From Chelatococcus reniformis (GTDB lineage Bacteria > Pseudomonadota > Alphaproteobacteria > Rhizobiales > Beijerinckiaceae): DNA of 64,000 nt. The notes beneath the pieces are model-generated. The model did not search any database. It was not told the origin of the DNA and was given only the letters and a program-made list of their open reading frames with translations. Position 1 is the first letter of the stretch. Every line of letters starts with the position of its first letter. Shown here in pieces: positions 8,474 through 17,387 of the stretch. The stretch covers positions 310,001 through 374,000 of the forward strand of contig NZ_BMGG01000002.1 of NCBI RefSeq assembly GCF_014640075.1. The letters run 5' to 3'. The position numbers and the translations under genes are program-made.

Positions 8474-9259
8474 TCAAAATTGCTGTGCAGAGCTACTGGT
8501 TGCGGCTGCCGCGCCGGGAGCGTCGCCGAGGTAGAGCGCCTCGACCCCCTGGGCGGCGAGGTCCGCCGCCGTGCCGGCGGCGGCAAGGCGGCCGGTCTCC
8601 AGCACGTAGGCATGGTCGGCATAGCGCAGCACCAGCGCCGCATTCTGCTCGGCCAGAAGGAAGCTCACCCCTTCGTCCTCGTTCAGGGTCCGGATGATCT
8701 CGAAGATCTCCTGCACGATGATCGGCGCCAGGCCCATGGACGGCTCGTCGAGAAGCACCAGCGTGGGGCGTGTCATGAGGGCCCGGCCGATGGCGATCAT
8801 CTGCTGTTCGCCGCCCGAGGTAAGGCCCGCGCGGATCCGGCGCTTCTCCTTGAGGCGCGGAAACCACGTGTAGATCCGCGCCAGATCGTTGCCGACCTCG
8901 GCGCGGCTGGGGCGGCGCAGATAGCCGCCGGTCAGCAGGTTCTCCTCGACCGTCAACTGCGGAAACACCCGCCGTCCCTCGAGCACCTGCACGATGCCGC
9001 GGGCGACAAGCTCGGCCGGGTCGAGCCGTGCCGTCGACCTGCCCTTCCAGATGACGCTGCCGCGGGTGAGGGCGCCGCGCTCGGACGCCAGCAGGTTGGA
9101 GATCGCCTTGAGCGTCGTCGTCTTGCCGGCGCCGTTGGCGCCGAGCAGGGCGACGATCGCACCTTCCTCCACCCGGAGCGACACCCCGCGCAGGGCGAGG
9201 ATGACGTCCTCGTAGGTGGCTTCGATGTCGTCGACCTCGAGGAAAGGCGCAGCGGCCAT
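8474..9259 (-). CDS. Branched-chain-type ABC importer, ATP-binding protein (LivF-like)
   Basis: One of the two ATPases of a LIV/HAAT-family importer. The 261-residue protein has Walker A GANGAGKTT, the signature TSGGEQQMAIG-like segment before a clear Walker B LVLLDEPSMGLAP, and the switch region LLAEQNAALVL, where LivF proteins carry Gln in place of the usual His. Length is slightly above the 230-240 of typical LivF because of a C-terminal tail. It starts 19 bp after the binding-protein gene ends and is the last importer gene of the cluster. The substrate is unknown; the context suggests an organosulfur compound. Confidence 0.88.
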   Translation of the reverse strand: MAAAPFLEVDDIEATYEDVILALRGVSLRVEEGAIVALLGANGAGKTTTLKAISNLLASERGALTRGSVIWKGRSTARLDPAELVARGIVQVLEGRRVFPQLTVEENLLTGGYLRRPSRAEVGNDLARIYTWFPRLKEKRRIRAGLTSGGEQQMIAIGRALMTRPTLVLLDEPSMGLAPIIVQEIFEIIRTLNEDEGVSFLLAEQNAALVLRYADHAYVLETGRLAAAGTAADLAAQGVEALYLGDAPGAAAATSSSAQQF

Positions 9260-9278
9260 GGCGATCTCCCCTGCGCGC

Positions 9279-10628
9279 TCAGTTCGACGTCGGGTCGGGC
9301 CGGGGCGTGATGCGCTTCTCCTTGGCGTAGGCGGCCGCCCGTTCGTAGATCAGCGGCAGCAGCAACTCACGGTCCGACTTGACCCAGCCGTCGCTGACGA
9401 TGGCCCACGCCTCGCCGTCCCATTGCAGCACCTTGCCGGCGCCCCCGCCCTCGTGGTCCCGGACCGAGAGCTTCAGCGGCTGCTGGAGGCCGTAGGCACC
9501 GATCTCCTTCAGCCGCGCGTCGTCGAGGTTGAGGTTCTCGAGGCCCCATTGGCCCTCTTCGCCGTTGATCGGACGGGCGCCGAACTTCTTCTGCGCGGTG
9601 CGGATGGCCTCCACCGCGATGATCGCCTCGTTGACGCCGGAGTTGTAGTAGACGGAACCGAAGCTCTTGAGGTCCTTCAGGTCGCTCTTGCCCTTGTCGA
9701 CGATGTGCTCCTTGATCTTCTTGAGGATCTCGAAGTCGGCCCCGGCGGGAAATGGCGTGATCGCGAGATAGCCTTTGCCCACCTTGCCGGCGGGCCGCAC
9801 GTCCTCCTCGGACCCGGACCAGACGCCGCCGATGATGCGGTCGACGGGGAAGCCCACCTTGGCCGCGGTCTTGATCGCCACCGGCGTCATCACGCCCCAG
9901 CCGCGCAGGAACACCCAGTCGGGCTTCAGCTGACGGATGCGCGCCCATTGCGCCGACTGGTCGTTGCCCGGGTGCGGCACGGGGATCTGGATGTCCTCGA
10001 AGCCGTAGGTCTTGGCGAGCAGCGCCAGCGGCGTCTGCGTCTCCTTGCCGTAGGGACTGTCGTGATAGACGGTGGCGATCTTGAGGCCCTTGAGCTTGTC
10101 CTTGCCGCCCGCCCGCTCGGCGATGAAGTTGATGGCCGAGGAGGCCTCGCTCCAGAAGGTGAACACGGCCGGAAAGCTGTAGGGGAAGACGCGGCCGTCG
10201 ATCGCTTCGGTGCGGCCGTGAGCGATGGTGACGAGCGGGATCTTGTCGGCCACCGACTTCTCCGTCAGCGCCTTGGTGATCGGGTCACCGTGCGGCAGGA
10301 AGATCGGCACCGGCGAACCGTTCTTGCCGCCCTTGACGCGCTCGTAGCACTCGACGCCCTTCTCCACCGCCCATTCGGTCTCGCACTCGTCCCAGAACAG
10401 CTTGACGCCGTTGATGCCGCCTTCGACCTCGTTGATGTAGCGGAGGTAGTCGATGGTGCCGGCCCACACCGGAATGCCGCTCGACGCATAGGCACCGACG
10501 CGGAACGTGGCCAGCGGGAAGTATTGCTGCTTGGCATCGTCCGCTGCGGCTGGGAGGGCTGCGCCGACGCCGGCCGCGACGGCGAACAGCGCTGCCGCTC
10601 GCCTGATCCTCTGTCTCAGAATGTTCAT
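9279..10628 (-). CDS. ABC importer periplasmic binding protein (branched-chain type)
   Basis: A 449-residue LivK-type binding protein with a Sec signal peptide (basic MNILRQRIRR, hydrophobic core, cleavage likely after LPAAA near residue 29). The mature protein keeps the two-lobed fold signs: YLRYINEVEGGINGVKL, the first-lobe GDPITKALTE region and the hinge-type YHDSPYGKE. It is longer than E. coli LivK (about 370) through a C-terminal extension. It would capture the substrate for the LivHMGF-like importer encoded around it. A 92-bp gap separates it from the livM-like gene upstream, enough for an internal promoter. Confidence 0.87.
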   Translation of the reverse strand: MNILRQRIRRAAALFAVAAGVGAALPAAADDAKQQYFPLATFRVGAYASSGIPVWAGTIDYLRYINEVEGGINGVKLFWDECETEWAVEKGVECYERVKGGKNGSPVPIFLPHGDPITKALTEKSVADKIPLVTIAHGRTEAIDGRVFPYSFPAVFTFWSEASSAINFIAERAGGKDKLKGLKIATVYHDSPYGKETQTPLALLAKTYGFEDIQIPVPHPGNDQSAQWARIRQLKPDWVFLRGWGVMTPVAIKTAAKVGFPVDRIIGGVWSGSEEDVRPAGKVGKGYLAITPFPAGADFEILKKIKEHIVDKGKSDLKDLKSFGSVYYNSGVNEAIIAVEAIRTAQKKFGARPINGEEGQWGLENLNLDDARLKEIGAYGLQQPLKLSVRDHEGGGAGKVLQWDGEAWAIVSDGWVKSDRELLLPLIYERAAAYAKEKRITPRPDPTSN

Positions 10629-10720
10629 GGATGTGTCCCCTCGAAAAAGCCCCGTGAAGATGTCGTGATCAGCAGGATGTCTCAGTCAATTTGATGCACG
10701 TTCTTGGAACAACGGAATAT

Positions 10721-11833
10721 TCAGAAGATCTTTCCTGTATTTCCCGGACGAGAGCCGCGTTCCGGCCCGGCGGTTCCGCTCGGGCGCAGGCGCCGCCAGC
10801 CGCGCTCGGCCAGCGCTGCCAGGCCGGCCGGCTCCTTGATCAGGAACCAGATGATCAGCGCGCCGAAGGCGATGCGCTGGAGATTGGCGAGCTGGCCCGC
10901 GTCGACGGTGCCGCCGAACAGGCGGTCGGAGACCTGGGAGAGCAGGATCGGCAGCAGCACGATGAAGGCCGAGCCGATGAAATTGCCGGCGATGCTGCCC
11001 ATGCCGCCGACGATGATGATGAACATCACCTGGAAGGAGCGATCGAGGCCGAAGCTGCGCGCATCGACGGTACCGAGGTAGGCGAAAGCCCAGAGCGCGC
11101 CGGCCACGCCGCAGACGGCGGCACCGACGAAGAAGGCGCTGAGCTTGCTGCGCGCCACGGGCACGCCGATGACGGCAGCCGCCGTATCCATGTCGCGGAC
11201 CGCGCTCCAGGCGCGGCCCGTCTGGCTCTTCACCAGCCGTGCCGCCACGGCGGCGATCGCCACCACGGCGGTCAGCGTCATGAGGTAGCGGCCGACCGGC
11301 GAGGACAGGTCCTGGCCGAGGATCGCCAGCTTCGGTGCCGAGATGGAGCTCGACGTGGAATAGTTGGAGAACCAGCCGTACTGGTTGAAGATCCACTCCA
11401 GCAGGAACTGAGCCGCCAGAGTCGACGCCAGCAGGTAGAAGCCTTTGATGCGCAGGCTCGGCAGCCCGACGACGACGCCGACGGCGCCGGCGATCAGGCC
11501 GCCGAGCACGAGGCTGATCGGCAGTGGGATATCCGGCAGCCGCAGCAGCAGGTTGTAGGTGGCGTAGGCCCCCGTCGCCATGAAGGCGCCGGTGCCGAGC
11601 GACGCCTGCCCGGCATAGCCCATGAGCAGATTCAGCCCCAGCCCGGCCAGCGCCATGATCAGGAAGGGGATCAGGATGGCGTTGAACCAGTAATCGGTGC
11701 CGGCCAGCGGCACGATGACGAAGGCGACAGCCAGCAGCAAGCCAAGCGGCAGCGCCCGTCTGAGGCCGCGCCAGTCGCGTGCGGCACCTGGCGCGACGAA
11801 ATCCGCGGCGGCTTCCGTTTCGGCCGACGACAT
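10721..11833 (-). CDS. Branched-chain-type ABC importer permease (LivM-like)
   Basis: A 370-residue inner-membrane permease with about ten hydrophobic segments. Family marks include LGLNLLMGYAGQASLGTGAF after the first segments, LRIKGFYLLASTLAAQFLLE, and the ATPase-contacting loop GRAWSAVRDMDTAAAVIGV with the EAA-like spacing. It starts 3 bp after the livH-like gene, so the two are translationally linked. Long open frames on the opposite strand here are GC-rich shadows. Confidence 0.9.
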   Translation of the reverse strand: MSSAETEAAADFVAPGAARDWRGLRRALPLGLLLAVAFVIVPLAGTDYWFNAILIPFLIMALAGLGLNLLMGYAGQASLGTGAFMATGAYATYNLLLRLPDIPLPISLVLGGLIAGAVGVVVGLPSLRIKGFYLLASTLAAQFLLEWIFNQYGWFSNYSTSSSISAPKLAILGQDLSSPVGRYLMTLTAVVAIAAVAARLVKSQTGRAWSAVRDMDTAAAVIGVPVARSKLSAFFVGAAVCGVAGALWAFAYLGTVDARSFGLDRSFQVMFIIIVGGMGSIAGNFIGSAFIVLLPILLSQVSDRLFGGTVDAGQLANLQRIAFGALIIWFLIKEPAGLAALAERGWRRLRPSGTAGPERGSRPGNTGKIF

Positions 11834-11836
11834 GGG

Positions 11837-12718
11837 TCACACCCTCTCGATGGCGCGTTCGCCGAACAGTCCGGCAGGGCGGATGAGCAGGAAGGCAACG
11901 GCGAGCACGTAGACGAACCAGGTGGAGACGCTGCCACCGAGCAGTGGGCCGACATAAATTTCGGCGAGGGCGTCCGCCGCACCGACGATCAGCCCGCCGA
12001 CGATCGCGCCGGCGATGGAGGTGAAGCCGCCGATGATCAGCACCGGCAAGGCCTTCAGCACCACGAAGGTCAGCGAGAACTGGACACCTTGCCTGGAGCC
12101 CCAAAGCAGGCCGGCGACGAGAGCGACGAAGCCGGCGACGCCCCAGACGATGCGCCACAGCCGTTGGAGCCGGATGCCGATGGACAGAGCCGCCTGCGGA
12201 TCGTCGGCGATCGCTCGCAGCGAGATGCCGATGCGTGTCACGTTGAAGAACACCGACAGGGCGAGGACCAGGATCCCAGCCGCCGCGGCGGCGACCAGGT
12301 CGAACTGACTGACCAGGATCGGTCCGACCTCGACGGGCGTGTCGACGATGCCGAGATCCAGCTCGTGAACGCTCGCGCCCATCACAAGCTGCGACATGCC
12401 TTCTATGACGAAGCTCAAGCCCAGCGTCGCCATGAACAGCGTGATCTGCGACTGGTTCATGAGCGGGCGCAGCACCACGCGCTCCACCGCGATGGCCAAA
12501 ACCACCATGATGGCGAGGGTGACGAGGGCAGCAAACCAGAAGGCGAGGCCCTGGTCGCGCAATGTGACGAAGGTCAGCGCGGCGCACAGGACCATGGCGC
12601 CCTGGGCGAAGTTGAAGACGCCGGACGCCTTGTAGATCAGCACGAAACCGATGGCGACGAGGGCGTACATCACGCCTGACAGCAGGCCGCCGATCAGAGT
12701 TTCGATCAGGAAGGCCAT
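11837..12718 (-). CDS. Branched-chain-type ABC importer permease (LivH-like)
   Basis: A 293-residue permease beginning MAFLIETLIGGLLSGVMYAL, with about eight membrane segments and the family motif FVLIYKASGVFNFAQGAMV. The cytoplasmic coupling loop is GISLRAIADDPQAALSIGI. It partners the LivM-like protein to form the channel. The ATG at 12718 lies 7 bp after the livG-like stop; an upstream in-frame extension overlaps that gene and is rejected. Confidence 0.9.
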   Translation of the reverse strand: MAFLIETLIGGLLSGVMYALVAIGFVLIYKASGVFNFAQGAMVLCAALTFVTLRDQGLAFWFAALVTLAIMVVLAIAVERVVLRPLMNQSQITLFMATLGLSFVIEGMSQLVMGASVHELDLGIVDTPVEVGPILVSQFDLVAAAAAGILVLALSVFFNVTRIGISLRAIADDPQAALSIGIRLQRLWRIVWGVAGFVALVAGLLWGSRQGVQFSLTFVVLKALPVLIIGGFTSIAGAIVGGLIVGAADALAEIYVGPLLGGSVSTWFVYVLAVAFLLIRPAGLFGERAIERV

Positions 12719-12725
12719 GGCCGGC

Positions 12726-13508
12726 TCAATGGACCGTGCCGAGGTAGGCGGCGATGACGTCCGGATCGTTGCGCACCTGCCGGGGCGTCCCGTCGCCGAC
12801 CTTTCGGCCGTAGTCGAGCACGACGACGTGGTGCGAGAGATCCATGACCACGCCGATGTCGTGCTCGATGAGGACCACCGTCGCGCCGAGCACCGCATTG
12901 GCCTCGGTGACGAACCGGCTCATCTGGCGCTTCTCGTCCTGGTTCATGCCGGCCATCGGCTCGTCGAGCAGGAGCAGGGAGGGGCGGCCGACGAGCGCAC
13001 GGGCGAGATCGACGCGCTTCTGCACGCCGTAGGGCAGCGTCGACACCACCGTGCCGCGGTGGGGCGTCAGCTCGAGATGCTCGATGATGTCTTCGGCTCG
13101 CGCCCGGAGCGCGCGCGACTCGGCCAGGTCCCGCGGCAGGCCGAAGGCGTGCTCGACGAGGGTGGTGCGGCTGTGGCGGGTCAGTCCGGCGAGCACGTTG
13201 TCGATGACGCTCAGCCGCTTGAATAGCGCATTGTGCTGAAAGGTGCGGCCGATGCCGCGCCGGGCCGCCTCGAGCGGGCGAATGCGCCGAAACGGGGCAC
13301 CGTCGAACACCACTTCGCCCTCGTCGGCGCGATAGACCCCGTTGATGATGTTGAGCAGCGAGCTCTTGCCGGCCCCGTTGGGGCCGATCAGCGCGCAGAT
13401 CTCGCCGCGCGCAACGGCGAAGCTCAGGGCGTTGAGCGCCTTGACCCCTTTGAACGACAGCGAGACGTCGCGCAGCTCGAGGATCGGCCCGGCCGATGAA
13501 GCGCTCAC
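12726..13508 (-). CDS. Branched-chain-type ABC importer, ATP-binding protein (LivG-like)
   Basis: The second ATPase of the importer, 260 residues. It has Walker A GPNGAGKSS, Q-loop region IGRTFQHNALF, a signature-type LPYGVQKRVDLARAL, Walker B LLLLDEPMAGMN and switch His in VLIEHDIGVVM. The start is a GTG at 13508 that overlaps the stop of the upstream monooxygenase gene by 4 bp (GTGA), a typical translational coupling. The frame upstream of that is a shadow of the monooxygenase gene. LivG-like and LivF-like subunits together power uptake. Confidence 0.9.
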   Translation of the reverse strand: MSASSAGPILELRDVSLSFKGVKALNALSFAVARGEICALIGPNGAGKSSLLNIINGVYRADEGEVVFDGAPFRRIRPLEAARRGIGRTFQHNALFKRLSVIDNVLAGLTRHSRTTLVEHAFGLPRDLAESRALRARAEDIIEHLELTPHRGTVVSTLPYGVQKRVDLARALVGRPSLLLLDEPMAGMNQDEKRQMSRFVTEANAVLGATVVLIEHDIGVVMDLSHHVVVLDYGRKVGDGTPRQVRNDPDVIAAYLGTVH

Positions 13509-14932
13509 TCGCCGACGGCCTCGAGCCGACGGGGCTCCACCTGGCGCGCCACCGCCTCGGCACGCTTGACCGCCTCGATGTCGCGAAAGAGGGCGGCCGG
13601 GTGGTTCGCCGGCAGATGGGCGCCCGCGCCGAACAGCTTCTCCCGCAGGGTGCCGGGGCGATAGGCCGTCGGGTAGACGCCGCGCCTCTGGAGCTCCGGG
13701 ACCACAAGGCCGACGATACTTTCGAAGGTCTCCGGCGTGACCGCGTAGGCCAAGTTGAAGCCGTCCACGTCGGTCTCGTCGACCCATTCCTCGAGGATGT
13801 CGGCGACGGTCGAGGGCGAGCCGACGAACACGGGTCCCAATCCGCCGATGCCGCCGAATTGCGCCAGCTCCTCGATGGACCACGCCTTGCCGCCGCCGGC
13901 CAGATGCTCGACAGCCGAGACGATGGCGTTGGTCTCCACCCGCCGCACCAGGTCGGTCGGCGCATACTGGCCGAAATCGATGCCGGTCCAACCGGACATG
14001 AAGACCAGTGCGCCGTCATAGGACGCGTAGGATTTGTACTCCTCGAACCGCGCCTGAGCCTTGGCGTCGGTCTCGTCGACGATGATGGTGACGAGGTTGT
14101 AGGTGAGAATCTTGCGCGGATCGCGCCCGGCGGCCTCCGCCAGCCGCCTGATGTCGGTGACATAGGACTTCAATACCGGCTTGATCGGCGCCGCAACGAA
14201 CACGCATTCGGCGTGCCCCGCCGCGAATGCCTTGCCCGGTCCCGACGCGCCGGCTTGGTAGAGCACGGGGGTTCGCTGCGGTGAGGGCTCGCACAGGTGG
14301 TAGCCGGGCACCTCGAAGTAGCGGCCCTTGTGGCCGATCTCGTGCACCTTGGCAGGGTCGGTGAAGATGCGCCGGGCGCGATCGCGCACGACCGCCCCGT
14401 CCTCCCAACTGCCCTCGAACAGCTTGTACAGGACCTCCACGTATTCGGCGGCAACGTCGTAGCGGTTGTCGTGCTGCTTGAGGCCGCCCTGGCCGATGTT
14501 CTTCGCGCCGCTCTCCAGGTAGGACGTGACGATGTTCCAGCCGACCCGGCCCTTGGTGTGGTGGTCGGCGGTCGAGAGGCGCCGGGCGAAAGTGTAGGGG
14601 TGCTCGAACGAGGTCGAAGCGGTGATGCCGATGCCCAGATGCTCGGTGGCGAGCGCGATCGGAGCGGCGAGCTGGAGCGGATCGTTGACCGGAATCTGCG
14701 CGGCCTGATGAATGGCGTGGTGGTTCGAGCCCTTGTAGACGTCGTAGTAGCCGATCACGTCGGCGATGAAGATCCCATCGAAGACGCCGCGTTCGAGCGT
14801 GCGCGCCAGATCCTGCCAATAATCCAGGTCCTTGTAGGTCCAGGATCGGTCGCGCGGATGGGCCCACAGGCCGGGGGACTGGTGGCCCACGCAATTCATG
14901 TCGAAGGCGTTGAAGTGGATCTGCCGGGCCAT
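13505..14932 (-). CDS. FMN-dependent monooxygenase, NtaA/SnaA/DszA family
   Basis: A 475-residue luciferase-like (LLM class) monooxygenase beginning MARQIHFNAFDMNCVGHQSP. The FMNH2-site landmarks are FDGIFIADVIGYYDVY, ASTSFEHPYTFARR, the RVGWNIVTSYLESGAKN segment and LYQAGASGPGKAFAAGHAECVF. These mark the NtaA/SnaA/DszA/SoxA subgroup, two-component enzymes that use reduced FMN from a separate reductase to oxidise aminocarboxylates, thioethers or sulfones. It is the first gene of the importer operon (GTGA overlap with livG-like), and SfnB-like proteins lie downstream, so an organosulfur substrate is the best inference. GAGGTGAG precedes the ATG. No flavin reductase gene is adjacent. Confidence 0.87.
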   Translation of the reverse strand: MARQIHFNAFDMNCVGHQSPGLWAHPRDRSWTYKDLDYWQDLARTLERGVFDGIFIADVIGYYDVYKGSNHHAIHQAAQIPVNDPLQLAAPIALATEHLGIGITASTSFEHPYTFARRLSTADHHTKGRVGWNIVTSYLESGAKNIGQGGLKQHDNRYDVAAEYVEVLYKLFEGSWEDGAVVRDRARRIFTDPAKVHEIGHKGRYFEVPGYHLCEPSPQRTPVLYQAGASGPGKAFAAGHAECVFVAAPIKPVLKSYVTDIRRLAEAAGRDPRKILTYNLVTIIVDETDAKAQARFEEYKSYASYDGALVFMSGWTGIDFGQYAPTDLVRRVETNAIVSAVEHLAGGGKAWSIEELAQFGGIGGLGPVFVGSPSTVADILEEWVDETDVDGFNLAYAVTPETFESIVGLVVPELQRRGVYPTAYRPGTLREKLFGAGAHLPANHPAALFRDIEAVKRAEAVARQVEPRRLEAVGE

Positions 14933-15364
14933 TCGCGTCTCACCTCGGTTTCTTCGATATGCGTATGCTGACCAAATAACAATTTAATCTATCGGACCAA
15001 ATAGTATTGAAGACGCCTATCCGCGTCAAAAATAGCTATTTTCCGGCAGAATTATCTGATATTGAAAGTAAAATAGATCGGAAATTTCGCCATTGGCCGC
15101 CGTTATATTTATTTGCGGCCACGATCGTCACGCATTAACGTAACGATGAATACGATGGAGCTCTTGTGCTTGTCAACGCGTCAGCATTCGAAAGAAATAA
15201 ATAACCACAATAGATGGAGCTCGGGTTATCTATCACCCGTTTTCGTTAGCAACAGAGAAAAACGTCCTGTATTCTCTAAGCTTCCGCGGATATCCTTACT
15301 CGCGGCGGGTCGGCCACACGCCCCGGCGCAGGCAAGCGGGCACGCACGGGCCGAGAAAGGCGTG
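14933..15364. other. AT-rich control region, no gene
   Basis: About 430 bp without a supported gene, upstream of the monooxygenase-importer operon and downstream of the unknown 412-residue gene. It is strikingly AT-rich from about 14950 to 15300 against the GC-rich surroundings. This is unusual for the window and suggests either a complex promoter or imported DNA. It contains the direct repeat and palindrome listed separately. Short frames here lack ribosome binding sites. Confidence 0.6.
14970..15042. promoter_or_regulatory. Direct repeats and palindrome upstream of the monooxygenase-importer operon
   Basis: GACCAAATA occurs at 14970-14978 and again at 14995-15003, 25 bp apart. AAAATAGCTATTTT at 15029-15042 is a perfect 14-bp palindrome. 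All lie within about 110 bp of the monooxygenase start. They are candidate sites for a sulfur-responsive activator; the regulator is not identified. Confidence 0.45.
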
Positions 15365-16603
15365 TCAGCGACGCCAGAGGCGATCGAGCAGCGAGGGGCG
15401 CCGCGGCGCGGTGGGTTCAGCGCCCAGAAGCCGCTCGATCCGGCCCATGCGCACGGCCGCCGGGCTCGCATAGGTCTCGAGCCGCTCGGCGAAGGGCCAG
15501 TCGAGGTTCATCAGCGCCCACGCGGTGATCGCCTCCGGCGAACGAAGCCAAGCCAGTTGCTCCAGATCGAAGGCCGCGTATCGCAGCCGCTCGCGCGCGG
15601 CAGCGTTGTCTTCGAAATAGCGGGCGAGCTTCTCCTTCAGCGCGTCTGCCGCTCCGGGCGCGCACGCCATGTCGGGCTTGGCGATGGGGACGACCGCGAC
15701 CGGCTCGAGTGTCTGCCGCTGGCCGCCTTTGACGATGCGGACGACGTGCTTGGCCTGCAGACCGAGCCGCGCCTGGTCGCGCATGCGAGAGAGGCCGTTC
15801 GCCCTGCCGAGGGCGGCGAACCCGTTGCTGCGGAATGATGGTGCCGCCACGAACATTTCGCTGCGCTGCTGCCGGGCGCTCCGGTCCGACGGGAACGCCA
15901 CCTCCGCCACCGCCTCGGCGACCGGCAGCCGCACCTGCTGGCCGGGCAGAAGGGCGACCGTTTCTTCGACGACGAGGACCGGCAGCGAGGCCGCCGCTTC
16001 CGGCGCCGTGGCCGGCCAGGTGAAGGCCCGGTCGCCATCGCTCGCCGGCAGCATTCGCGCGGTCCAATCCCGTCGGCCGCGCAGATCCGGGGGGGCGTGG
16101 GCAACGGCGATGCTAGCGATGTCGGTGACCGGCGCGAAGGTGACCACATAGCTGGGCAGCGCCGCGGGCGAGCTCTTGCCGTTGTCGACTGCGTCGGGCT
16201 CGGCGGCCCACTCGAGGGGGTGCACCGTGACACGGTAGGGGCCGTTGGCGACCTCGTACCAGTCGTCGGACGACGCCGGATCGGTCATCTGCTCCTGGCC
16301 CGGCAGTGCGTCGGTGTTGTCGAGCAGGACGCGGCCGTGGCGCACGATCAGCGGAAAGTCCCACGGCGGGCAGGCATACGCCGCCTCTCGCGGCGTCAGC
16401 GCCCCGGTGGTGAGCCGCACCGTGTAGCCGCCATCGGCGCCGGTGCCGAAGGCGACGAGGCGGCCAGAGGCCGATTCCTTGCGGTAGATGAAATCGTAGC
16501 TGTACCAGGCGATGGGATCGGAGTCGCGGTGGGCGAGATCCTCGGGGTGGAAGAGGACGAGCGTGGCAACGTCGGTGCCCAGTCTGATCGTCTTGCTGCT
16601 CAT
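15365..16603 (-). CDS. Hypothetical protein of unknown family
   Basis: A 412-residue protein starting MSSKTIRLGTDVATLVLFHP. The N-terminal part (about 1-150) reads as a beta-rich domain with conserved-looking aromatic pairs (AWYSYDFIYRKE, ACPPWDFPLIVRHG). The middle (150-260) is another beta-rich region, and the C-terminal part (260-412) is helical and basic, ending SLLDRLWRR. There is no signal peptide or membrane segment, so it is probably cytoplasmic. I do not recognise it with confidence. The ATG at 16603 follows CAGGAG; an ATG 10 codons upstream is less well placed. It stands alone between the sulfur cluster and the VOC gene. Confidence 0.6.
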   Translation of the reverse strand: MSSKTIRLGTDVATLVLFHPEDLAHRDSDPIAWYSYDFIYRKESASGRLVAFGTGADGGYTVRLTTGALTPREAAYACPPWDFPLIVRHGRVLLDNTDALPGQEQMTDPASSDDWYEVANGPYRVTVHPLEWAAEPDAVDNGKSSPAALPSYVVTFAPVTDIASIAVAHAPPDLRGRRDWTARMLPASDGDRAFTWPATAPEAAASLPVLVVEETVALLPGQQVRLPVAEAVAEVAFPSDRSARQQRSEMFVAAPSFRSNGFAALGRANGLSRMRDQARLGLQAKHVVRIVKGGQRQTLEPVAVVPIAKPDMACAPGAADALKEKLARYFEDNAAARERLRYAAFDLEQLAWLRSPEAITAWALMNLDWPFAERLETYASPAAVRMGRIERLLGAEPTAPRRPSLLDRLWRR

Positions 16604-16809
16604 GCCGCTCCTGCCGGGTGCCGAATTGAACATTGGGCCATGATCGTGCCGCCGCGTGCATCGGCGATGACAGCGTCATCGGTGCGGTGCAGGCGGCCCG
16701 TCAAGCGGCGGCCGGCTCCGGCAGACGCGCCGCTGCTTCACGAGGTTGCGTGGATCGTCAGAACGCCTTTTGATCAACGCCACGTGTTTCCCGAACTTGG
16801 AGCGCGGGA

Positions 16810-17181
16810 ATGTTGGATCACGTCACCGTCGGCGTCGACAACCTGGAGCGCGCCAAGGCGTTCTACGACACGGCATTGCGCCCGCTCGGGATCGAGCGCT
16901 TGGCCGGCGACGACGAGTCGGCAGGCTATGGGATCGGGCCGCGGGCGTTCTTCTGGATCGGGCTGCGGCGGCGGGGAGGGCGATCGGGCGTGCATGTGGC
17001 CTTCGCGGCCCGTGATCGCGCAGCCGTCGACCAGTTCCATGCAGCCGCGCTACGGGCCGGAGGCGTCGACAATGGTGCCCCCGGGCTGCGGCCCCGATAT
17101 CACCCGGATTACTACGGCGCCTTCGTGCTCGACCCGGACGGACACAACATCGAGGCCGTCTGCCGCACATCTGCGGGGTGA
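16810..17181 (+). CDS. VOC family protein (glyoxalase/bleomycin-resistance fold)
   Basis: A 123-residue single-unit VOC protein. It starts MLDHVTVGVDNLERAKAFYD, with His4 as the first metal ligand, and ends with LDPDGHNIEAVC, where Glu115 is the usual last ligand. The central GVHVAFAARDR gives another His. Such proteins are metal-dependent lyases, dioxygenases or resistance proteins; the substrate cannot be predicted. The gene is monocistronic, followed by a strong hairpin at 17251-17284. Confidence 0.85.
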   Translation: MLDHVTVGVDNLERAKAFYDTALRPLGIERLAGDDESAGYGIGPRAFFWIGLRRRGGRSGVHVAFAARDRAAVDQFHAAALRAGGVDNGAPGLRPRYHPDYYGAFVLDPDGHNIEAVCRTSAG

Positions 17182-17250
17182 GGGGCCCGCGCCGGCGACC
17201 GTGGAATTGCGTCCCCAGGGCGACAACGGCCCAGGGAGACATCGGGAGCG

Positions 17251-17284
17251 CTCGCCGATCGGGTGCCACGACCCGATCGGCGAG
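17251..17284. terminator. Bidirectional hairpin between convergent genes
   Basis: CTCGCCGATCGGGT pairs perfectly with ACCCGATCGGCGAG over 14 bp, with the six-base loop GCCACG. It sits between the plus-strand VOC gene and the minus-strand helicase gene, so it can serve both. There is no T-run, as is common in high-GC genomes. Confidence 0.6.
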
Positions 17285-17387
17285 ACGGCTCCCGAGGCGG
17301 ATGGATGAGCCTGTTCATGCGATCGGACGGGCTACCCGATCGAGTTGGGCTCAAGGCCGCACGGCCGACACGCCGTGCGGCGCGCGC

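Noticed and set aside
10686-12679. Two very long open frames over the permease genes (about 630-660 codons, one on each strand)
   Set aside because: Both are shadows of the livM/livH-like genes: composition is Arg/Asp/His-rich or charged low complexity, with no family signals, while the permease frames have clear membrane helices and motifs.
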